From: Hypsibius dujardini
Taxonomy: Eukaryota > Tardigrada > Eutardigrada > Parachela > Hypsibiidae
Direction: 5' to 3'
DNA: 29,290 nt
Assembly (NCBI GenBank): GCA_001579985.1
Contig: LRSR01012867.1
Span: 1-29,290, forward strand
Part shown: positions 22,101-29,290 of the stretch, one piece after another
Layout: every line of letters starts with the position of its first letter
How positions within the stretch are numbered: position 1 is the first letter of the stretch
Position numbers and translations under genes: made by a program
The notes under the pieces: generated by a model
The model's database searches: none
The model's input: only the letters and a program-made list of their open reading frames with translations
Told to the model about the DNA's origin: nothing

Positions 22101-23683
22101 TCTTGGTTTTGACTCTTGAATTTCAAAAACTTTTTCATTTAAAGTAATAAATGAAGATGGGATGCGTTAATTTAAATGCATTTCTGTACAATTTTAAATG
22201 CAGCTGCTCTTATTTTAAATCCAAAAGAGGCGCCTACAGTATCTGATAAAGCTTTTCTTCTGCTTTGCAGATCAGTTGAATGTGGTGAAAAAGTTCAATT
22301 TGGGCAAAATCCTCTGCATCACCACCAATCTCGATTACGTCACGGAGAACGTCTTCCGGACGCCCAATCCCTACTCGTGAGTCCGCGTTTGGTCATTCAG
22401 CGCATCTCACAATATTATTGTTTGACTCATGTTTATGTTGCTTGTAATTATCGTCGAATAAGCTAATGCATTTCGTGTTTGTTTGAATGGCATACAGGAA
22501 CAAGTATCAAGCATGCAATTTGTACGACGACATCACTGAGGATGATCTCACGGTGCTGTGGAGTTACGTAAGTCTCCGCTTGCCATTGCTATATCCGCTG
22601 AAAGTGCTTTGAGATTGTACAGTAGCATCTGTTCCGTATACCAAATTTATGTAGCAAGATGCGTAATTTCTGCTCCGTATACGAAAATTATGTAGCAAAG
22701 AGGCGTAGTTTCCCCCTGGGCTATTGTTGTCATGATTTCCACGTCTGCCGACTAAGCAGCTAGAATGATAAGTAAATACCAAATAAGACTGTCGTTCCAA
22801 AAAATAATTCTGAGAGTCCCCAAAGTCTGACATTTTTGCAATTCAGAATTTTGCATGTCGTCCTTTATTCTGTTGCCGGTTTGCGCTGTCCATTGAGAGC
22901 ATATACCAGTATAAGTTGCGCAGGGAAGTTAGTAGCTAGTTTAGTTTCCCTCGTAGTACAATAGTTATTTATTTAATAATTAGTAAAAAAAAACTACGTC
23001 CTTCTAAACATTACCGGAATCGTATTTCCCAATTAAATATTTTAGATTGTTATTATTATGATCATGATTATTACTACTACTGTTACTATTATTATCACGC
23101 TATTATTTTAACTAGATTATTTCTTTTATTTCTATATGTTTAGTCACCGGCGACGGCGGGCGACTACCGCACCTGCAAGGACTACGGTGTGGGCTACGGC
23201 GGCGCCGCGTCCTACACCAACGCAAGCTACCCCGCACCGGCACCGCAGGCCTACGCCAACAGTAGTTACAGCCAGCCTCAGCAGCAGTCCTACGCCGCTC
23301 CAGTCCAGCAGCAGTCCTATGCCGCTCCAGTTCAGCAGCAGTCCTACGCCGCTCCAGTTCAGCAGCAGTCCTATGCCGCTCCTGTCCAGCAACAGTCCTA
23401 CGCCGCTCCTGTTCAGCAGGCCTACGTCCAGGCACCTCAACAGCAACAGTACGGCAATTCCAGCTACAAACAACCGGCCGCAGCGGCGCCTGTCTACCAA
23501 CAAGCGGCTCCTCAACAACAGACCTACCAGCAAGCTCCCCAACAGCCTGCCTATCAGGCACCTGCTTCCCAACCTCAGCAGGCATACGGAAACAAGACAT
23601 ATGCCGCGAAACCCGCTGTCTATCAGCCGGCTCCCCAACCGGCGTACCAGCAGGCAGCACCTCAACAGCCGTACGGAGGATAA
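16133..23683 (+). CDS. Secreted animal haem peroxidase with Tyr/Gln-rich N- and C-terminal arms
   Basis: Thirteen exons: 16133-16559, 17298-17394, 17487-17713, 18015-18197 (or 18201), 18281-18484, 18982-19262, 19344-19442, 19828-20009, 20416-20820, 21681-21838, 22271-22376, 22498-22567, 23144-23683; about 992 residues. A signal peptide (1-24) precedes a Q/Y/G-rich arm to about 95. The myeloperoxidase/peroxinectin-type core includes CNNVWFPTWG, distal His307 in QFITHD, TSYIDASQIYG, Arg461 in GDTRVNQHPGL, LFLRLHNRLA, proximal His569 in GRLHTLI, Asn655 in NIQRERE and GHAKNVEGYIG...PGAIVGPTAAC. These enzymes use hydrogen peroxide to oxidise substrates such as tyrosine outside the cell. The last exon (814-992) adds five copies of SYAAPVQQQ and about 23 tyrosines. 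The exon 4/5 junction is out of frame with its only GT donor. Haem-ester residues look replaced. Confidence 0.9.
18565..18750. repeat. GACA microsatellite in peroxidase intron 5
   Basis: Imperfect GACA/CAGA units on the plus strand follow exon 5 within about 80 bases. The minus-strand frames here are repeat-derived. Confidence 0.85.
18870..18891. repeat. Perfect 22-base palindrome in peroxidase intron 5
   Basis: The half-site ATCAGGGAAAT is followed directly by its reverse complement ATTTCCCTGAT with no spacer. It could be a dimeric protein-binding site or chance. Confidence 0.7.
20060..20390. repeat. Imperfect CAGACA hexanucleotide repeat in peroxidase intron 8
   Basis: The plus strand has many CACAGACA and CAGACACA units, and includes an exact 18-base tandem duplication containing TGATCATGA (20231-20248 and 20249-20266). 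Minus-strand frames rich in Cys/Val/Leu/Ser are artefacts of the repeat. Confidence 0.85.
22627..22711. repeat. Two-copy tandem repeat of about 42 bases in peroxidase intron 12
   Basis: Both units contain CTCCGTATAC/TTCCGTATAC followed by ATTATGTAGCAA or a close variant and then GCGTA. Identity is roughly four in five by eye. Confidence 0.6.
23288..23422 (+). repeat. Coding minisatellite: five 27-base units encoding SYAAPVQQQ
   Basis: Units start at 23288, 23315, 23342, 23369 and 23396, each reading TCCTAYGCCGCTCC followed by a Val codon and Gln codons. Units differ only at a few third positions, and the fifth ends in Ala. Such an array can change copy number between alleles and changes the number of tyrosines in the peroxidase tail. 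Confidence 0.9.
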
Positions 23684-24023
23684 ATGTCTGTGCTGCCGTA
23701 ATTTATGCCTGTTTGTCTGAAAACTAATTTTCTAACCCTTTGTCTGTGTTTTTTATCTCAATTTTCTGCCTGAATTTACTGCTCTAACAGATGTGTTTAA
23801 CACGTTACCTGGAACTCGATTTTTTTCTAACCCTCAAATTTATTCCTGTTGTCAGTCTAACCCTATTTTTGCTATTTCATTCCTTCCTGTAATTCCAAAC
23901 TTATACATCTCACAAGTTTTCAGAATGTTGAAAGTGTAGAAAAACGTAGAAAATCAGCAGCGAGCACGATGTTTCCAAAAGTTTTCTGGGATATCTTACC
24001 CGCGGCTTTAGAATGAAAATGTA
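23684..24023. other. 3' flank of the peroxidase gene with TGTCTG and CTAACCC motifs
   Basis: TGTCTG occurs three times within 23685-23750, and CTAACCC three times between about 23732 and 23870. No perfect AATAAA was seen close to the stop. Confidence 0.45.
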
Positions 24024-24551
24024 TTGCATTCAGGATTTAGGGACTTATACCGAGACAAACGCTCAGACAAATGCAGCCGAATGTTTTTTCTCTCAATTCC
24101 TGGACAGTGTCGGACTTTGCGACTAGAATGTTTGTGTGCTGTCTCTGCCAGGCAGATAGCAGCTGTGGGTGAAAACAAGCAGGCAAAAAAATGCAGTAAA
24201 GATGGATATGGAAGCGTCTTGAAGGAAAAAGAGTGTCTCATCTTGATTGGACAGTGCATATACTGGAGAGCCGTGAAAAAAAGAGGTCACTGCGCCGGCA
24301 AGGACAATTGCATGGGTCCAGTCTGTCGAATCATGCTCGCGATAACACGATCCACCTTCCAGAGGAAGGTTACAGAATGGCTGATGACAATCACGGGCTG
24401 CGATAACGAAAGGGTCACTGCCATCGCCGCCCGTCAAGGCGCACAGTGGAAAAACCCGAATGGTGCATTTCAAATCGGTCATCAAGATATTTGCTGGCTG
24501 ATACTTTATCGCCTGATTGTGTCTGTCTGGAAATTCAATGTAGCAAAATGA
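24024..24551 (+). CDS. Unsupported single-exon open frame, 175 residues, cysteine-containing
   Basis: This is the longest unexplained frame between the peroxidase and vitellogenin. It has about a dozen cysteines, with a cluster in the middle (ECLILIGQCIYW..., GHCAGKDNCMGPVC) and no signal peptide at the first Met. I recognise no family. The opposite strand is open for 120 codons over the same DNA (24485-24123), and codon use is not like the neighbouring genes, so it may be chance or part of a spliced gene or a decayed element. Confidence 0.2.
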   Translation: MHSGFRDLYRDKRSDKCSRMFFLSIPGQCRTLRLECLCAVSARQIAAVGENKQAKKCSKDGYGSVLKEKECLILIGQCIYWRAVKKRGHCAGKDNCMGPVCRIMLAITRSTFQRKVTEWLMTITGCDNERVTAIAARQGAQWKNPNGAFQIGHQDICWLILYRLIVSVWKFNVAK

Positions 24552-25808
24552 TGGAATAGTGGCATTTTCCGTAGATCGACCGTTAATGAACTACTCTAAT
24601 TGCAATTAAAATACCCAAACCATTTAACGAACCTTTTTAGTTTGCCGCTCTAGCGTAAAACACTGCAACGAAAGAAGCAACGTGGCGTTGTCTGGATCCC
24701 GGAAGATCTGAAGGAAAATTTCATTCTTTTGCTCCGGGAAATCTTGGTACCCTTTCTGTGTGGCTCAATCAAATAACCCAAAAGCAAGACCTTGCTAGTG
24801 GCTTTTATTACGATATTTTAACGATTGATGCATGGCAAGAAACGTTGTGTTCATTCTGCGGGAAAAAACTGCGCTTAGCTAATCATGCGTAATGCACAGC
24901 CTTCCTAGTCACATGGCGCAGCGAAATCACCACAGGAAAAACTAAAAAATTAGTTACTTAATGCAATAGGACTTCATTGTAAAGAACAACTGTTTTTGCT
25001 ATAGTGTTTTAAGTATCGTTATATTAAGGGTAACACTAGAATACGATGTTCCAGACACAGGCCAGTGATATAAGCCGTTGATGTATCAGCATTGAGCCGG
25101 TATATTATACTAATTTCACGACGATGCAGTGCAGTGATTACTAACACAAAACATGAATATATTGCAGACAAGTAACAAGTTGAGCTAAACATATCTAAGT
25201 TAAATTTGAAGAGGTGGAATATGGCAATCGCAATTCATTTGAGCGATTTTTTTTCCGAGGAAGGGCTCTCCGTTCAAGTTCAAGGTCACAACCTTGTGAT
25301 CCCTATCACATTCCCGTCTAGGGCCGGACACTACAGTCATACTCCATCGAACTCTCAGCAAGCAGATGACTATCCCTTCCCTCCCGCCGCCTGTTTTTGC
25401 ACTTCCCAATCACCAGGAAAACTGCTGCTGTTACAGTACTACCAGGCAAGACCACAAAGCCTTGCAGCAGCATCCACAGGCACACGTAAGAGTAGCACAA
25501 AAAAAAGGTACGTCTTAAGACAAACTCCGCCCACGTCGTGGCAGAGAAAAAAGTGTGAAGCACTATACTTACTACGACTTGCCTGTTATTTTCCAGTTAT
25601 GTAACCGACGTTCCTGGACGCGTTCCTTTGTGAAGCATCGTACGATGTCTGTGAGTGTGTTTGTGCTCATACAGTGGTATGTGCCTTCGTCTGTCTGCTT
25701 GCCAGATTCCAGACAAAGCCCCCTGTCTGGGCAAGAGTTCAATCACAGCATCCGCCGAGATTGAAATCGCCCCAAGACCGAGTCTTTCTCCCGCGGCATG
25801 ACGGACGG
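24552..25808. other. Intergenic region upstream of vitellogenin
   Basis: No gene recognised; the 132-residue plus frame at 25206-25604 lacks features. From about 25640 the DNA contains repeated TGTCTG motifs (four or more before the TATA box). Vitellogenin enhancer elements would be expected here, but I can name no specific factor site. Confidence 0.45.
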
Positions 25809-25816
25809 TATATAAG
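25809..25816 (+). promoter_or_regulatory. TATA box of the vitellogenin gene
   Basis: TATATAAG lies 103 bases before the vitellogenin ATG. About 34 bases downstream, TTCATTG (25840-25846) resembles an arthropod-type initiator. Strong TATA promoters are common on highly expressed tissue-specific genes such as yolk protein genes. Confidence 0.7.
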
Positions 25817-25911
25817 CTCCTGTCTGGCTGGACGGGTTCTTCATTGGATCGTTTAACACCCCAGTCAACCTAGTGAAACTTTCCAGTTCTCCAACAGCCA
25901 CCACCGCAATT

Positions 25912-28900
25912 ATGAAGTTCGCGCTCGCCCTTCTGGCGACCCTCGTCCTCGGCGGTAAGTCAGCTGGAATTCTTGATGTTCTGGATCGGCTATTTGATAT
26001 CTATTATATGCCTGTTTATCTTTTACTTTCGTGTCTGTCACTTTTCTACTTGCCATAATCTTGTTTACTGTAGTGTTCATCAGATCCTTGCACATTTTTG
26101 GGTTTTTTTTGTCTGAATTGATGCCCCTCGTTACATTGCCTGTAGATTAATTTTGCCGTTTTTGTCTTAGAATATTTCAAGTTTAAATTTAACCTTTATC
26201 TGACTGCATGTCTTCTCGCCTTCCACTAAGCTTTGGGTGGATCGTTGTTCCTTAGAACGATGATTGTGGGGATTTATTTCATTTCTGTAAAAGGCTTAAT
26301 GCCTACATATATCTGGTTTGAATGTTTGTCCATCTGTCTGTCTTTCTGTCCTTCACTTGCAGTAGTATCTGGAAACGTTTTTCGGTACTAACGTACCTCT
26401 GTCTGACTTGTTACATGTGCCTTTTATTACCTTGTCTTAAGATTATCTTTACTGTCTAACTTGCGCTATTTTGTCTGTTTTGAGCCTGATCTGTAACTAA
26501 ATATCTGTCAGATTCTTTCCCGCCTTTATTTGTCTGGAAAAAAAACGTATTGGTTTCTCCCCTAACAGGGACGGCCAACCTCATCCGAGGCAAGCATGCC
26601 ACCCCTCACAGCCAAACTGATGAGCAGTGGAACTCGCAGGTGCCCGAGATCAACAACCCCAAGATCCAGGAGCGCACGTGGAAGGACGGCAGCGAATACC
26701 GCTACCTGTACGACGGCCAGATCCTCACCGGTATGCCCGATGTCCACCTCCAGTTTGCCGGTTCGCGCGTCCGCGCCATCGTCAAGATCCAGAACAACGG
26801 CGACAAGGATGTTATGCAGGTTTGTTTGTGATCGTGTCTGAATTGAAGTTGCCTGAGTTGCTTGTCTGAGGAATTGAATTAATTTTTTCCTTCCTGTTTT
26901 TTGTTTTGTCTGGATAGATCGAGAAAGTCTTCGTCGGTTCGCTCCATGAGCGTTTCGTCTCGGACCCTCGCTCCATGATCCAGCTGGATGCCTTCGAGCC
27001 CATGCAAGAGCAGGATGCCCCCTTCGAGGAGGTGCTCAAGATGCCCGTCCGTTTCACCGTTGAGAACGGCAAGGTAAACTCAACTTAAAAATATTACAAA
27101 ATTTCATTTCTTTGCTTTATATGTTAATAAAATTCATTTACATTAAAACTGAAATTGCAATTGAGTTATTTGCACAGAGTTTATCTTTAGGTTCATTTGA
27201 TTAAAAATGAAAATGATGAGACAGTAATCAAAACAAAATTACCTGTTCAAAACGTTTAATTTAAATTAAGTTAAACATATTCCACATCTAAATGATTAAA
27301 AATAATTTCTAGTTCATTTAAAAGTCTCTGTAACACAATCCCACAAGCGGGATAGTTACTTCTTCATTGCGACAAGCCAATGGATTGACAAGAAAGTGAT
27401 GCATCCACAGTTCTACGTTTATTTTGTTCTTTTCTGTTTTCAAAAATGTAATTAGGCATCAATAGAGACGCCTTTCACAGAAATATACCGTACATTATAG
27501 GTTATATATTCGTTTCTTATAGGTCGACAACTTCGAGGCCACCGAGACCGATCCGTCCTGGTCCATCAACATCAAGCGCGCCATCCTGAACACCTTCCAC
27601 CTCAGCCTGACTGACAAGGAGGAGCCCAAGGACCAGACCCGTCGCGAAACCCTCAAGCCGCTCCGCGCCGAACAGAGTAACGAGATCAAGCCCCGTCCGA
27701 CCAAGACTGCCGGCCAGCAGACCGCTGAAGACGATCAGGATGATTACTTTACCGTCGTTGAGGTACGTCCGTGGACGATGGATCATTGTCTGACTTTTCA
27801 GACAAGTCCTTCCTTGTCTGTTAGTTGCAGACATCTGTGTTTAATCGCCAGTAAGACAGTTGCAGACATGTCTCACCGGCACACAGTCTTACTGGCGATT
27901 AAACAATCTTTAAATTTTCTGGCTGCCGTGCAGTCGTGTCTTCTCTCTGGTCGTCTCTTTAGACGTGTCTGGTCATGTCTGCACACTGTTCAGACACTTG
28001 CGTTCTATTTTGAAAATGTTGCTGTTTGTGGTTACAGGACAGCATTGCCGGCCGGTGCGAAGTGTCGTACCTCGTCCTGGAGCAGCCCGCCAACAAGCCC
28101 GAGGAGATCTACCCGATCTACGAGAACGAGAACGAGACCAAATCCGAGCAGCGTGGTCAAAGCCAGCGTCAGTCCGCCGGACAGGAATTGAACGTTCTGA
28201 ACGTCACCAAGACCTTCGACTATCGCAACTGCGAATTCCAACCGTTCGTCTTCAAGGGAATCCATTTGACCAGCACTTGCCCCGGATGCGAGTCTCGCCC
28301 CGAGGATTTCGTAAGTCTTACATACAGACGGTCATAACACAGCCTCAAAAAGTTTCAGAAAGAGCCCCAGACACAGACATAGATATAGACACAGACGAAG
28401 AAGCAGACGCAGACACAGATACAGTCATAAACAAATATTAACAGGGACACAGACATACACACACACAGGCATTGGCAGTTATCTTATTGGATTACTGTTT
28501 GCAGTTCAACATCTTGGAGTCTGCTGCGCACACCCGATACAACATCACCGGAGCTCGCCAGAGCACTGATTACCTCATCGAGTCCGCCATCTCCGCCGCC
28601 GTCTACAAGATCACGCCCCGCTCGCACTTTGCCGGTTCCCTGGTTGCCTATGCCGGTGCTGAGGTCACCCTCATCCAGTCCGGACCCATCAAGGGCCCGA
28701 TCAACTTCCCCGAGACCAACGCCAATCAGATCGACGGTCTGCACATGATCAACCCCCGCTTTGAGCGTCGTGAGGGTGAGAAGTTCCTGTACGAGGCCCC
28801 GGAGGCCAGCCGACCCATCGTCCAGCTGAAGAAGTACTGGCCCAACGTTGACGAGAAGCCCCGCAAGGTCAAGGCTCTCTTCGAGAAGCTCGTCCAGGGA

Positions 28901-29290
28901 ATGGAAGAGAAGGAGATCAAGTCCGACACTGCCGTCCTGATTGAGCACATCATTCACCTTTTGGAGTACTCTTTCGAGGAGGAGATTCAACAGATCCACA
29001 ACGAGATCAAGACCGTCTCCGTCGCTGGAGTTGAAAAGGAGGAGATCGAGTAAGTTTTTGTCTGTCTGTCTTCCTATCTGTCTGCCTTTATGATGGACTT
29101 CACTTTAACATTTTCATTTGTTTTAGTCACATGTTCGCTGACTTGCTCGTGAGCACCGGCACCAACTGCACCTTCACCTACCTGAAGAAGCTGATCAAGG
29201 AGAAGAAGATCCAAGGCTCCACCGTCATTGACGTCCTCGGCGCTTTGCCCTTCCGCATGCAGGTCGACAAGATCTCCGGCGTCATGCTCC
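25912..29290 (+). CDS. Vitellogenin, N-terminal part (runs off the right edge)
   Basis: Seven exons are visible: 25912-25954, 26569-26819, 26918-27073, 27523-27762, 28038-28310, 28505-29049 and 29127-29290 (open), about 557 residues. Residues 1-14 form a signal peptide (MKFALALLATLVLG). The Vitellogenin_N/large lipid transfer module follows: EYRYLYDGQILTGMP, the beta-barrel part to about 180, a charged linker (about 185-230, KEEPKDQ...AEDDQDDYF), the GRCEVSY and FDYRNC cysteine regions, then the start of the alpha-helical domain. Vitellogenin is the secreted yolk precursor that carries lipid to oocytes. Codons are strongly biased to C/G at third positions, as in highly expressed genes. Several introns carry TGTCTG motifs. 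Apolipophorin-like proteins share this module, but the N-terminal pattern best fits vitellogenin. Confidence 0.92.
27838..27905 (+). ncRNA. Perfect 20-bp stem hairpin in vitellogenin intron 4
   Basis: Bases 27838-27857 and 27886-27905 are exact reverse complements (GTTTAATCGCCAGTAAGAC plus one flanking pair) around a 28-base loop. The loop contains the palindrome AGACATGTCT. It may be an intronic small-RNA precursor, a splicing-related structure or a small inverted-repeat insertion. No transcript evidence is available here. Confidence 0.5.
28365..28470. repeat. Imperfect CAGACA repeat in vitellogenin intron 5
   Basis: The intron contains CAGACACAGACA-like units with ATAGAC and GCAGAC variants, similar to the repeat at 20060-20390. 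The plus frame extending from exon 5 through here is an artefact. Confidence 0.75.

Noticed and set aside
23112-23720. Alternative-frame and antisense proteins rich in Pro/Ser/Arg, Leu/Gly or Arg/Glu
   Set aside because: They are shadows of the Tyr/Gln-rich last exon of the peroxidase, whose frame continues the gene.
24123-24485. Minus-strand CNLPLEGGSC, similar to the start of a Kunitz domain
   Set aside because: The first two cysteines have Kunitz-like spacing, but the other four cysteines and the GNxNxF core are absent.
28311-28441. Read-through of vitellogenin exon 5 into an Asp/Thr-rich repeat
   Set aside because: A good GTAAGT donor at 28311 and an in-phase acceptor at 28504 show this is intron sequence.

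Overview
This is a stretch of animal nuclear DNA. Its genes are split into many exons by GT-AG introns, with codon-biased, GC-richer exons inside AT-rich introns and intergenic DNA, and simple repeats and transposon fragments are common. A secreted chitin-binding (CBM14) protein, an animal haem peroxidase and a vitellogenin together suggest an egg-laying, cuticle-bearing invertebrate, most likely an ecdysozoan. A tardigrade or other non-insect ecdysozoan would fit, but the sequence alone does not settle the phylum.

Layout: (1) 1-65 may hold the first coding exon of a minus-strand gene running off the left edge. (2) 1253-2914, minus strand, three exons: secreted protein with one CBM14 domain and a long basic tail. 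(3) 2915-6990, gene-poor: a fold-back transposon with TTA target duplications (3397-4053), a dispersed repeat (4677-5083), decayed GTCC-type simple sequence (5270-5790) and a near-perfect hairpin (6035-6152). (4) 6991-9049 and 11198-14345, plus strand: two tandemly duplicated two-RRM RNA-binding protein genes sharing intron phases and two exon lengths. They are separated by an inverted second copy of the dispersed repeat and a CTGT microsatellite. The second gene has an extra N-terminal helical region. (5) 16133-23683, plus strand, 13 exons: secreted animal haem peroxidase with Tyr/Gln-rich arms at both ends. (6) 25912 to the right edge, plus strand: first seven exons of a vitellogenin behind a TATA box.

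The peroxidase, chitin-binding protein and vitellogenin would fit extracellular-matrix, eggshell or cuticle and yolk biology, but they are not an operon and co-regulation is only an inference. Exon ends were placed by hand from GT/AG sites, frame continuity and family conservation. All chosen junctions keep frame except peroxidase exon 4 to 5, which needs a non-GT donor or a base correction. I see no convincing tRNA, rRNA or CRISPR array. The most notable items are the peroxidase with built-in candidate cross-linking arms and altered haem-pocket residues, two strong hairpins, the fold-back element, and dense TGTCTG/CAGACA motifs in introns around vitellogenin.
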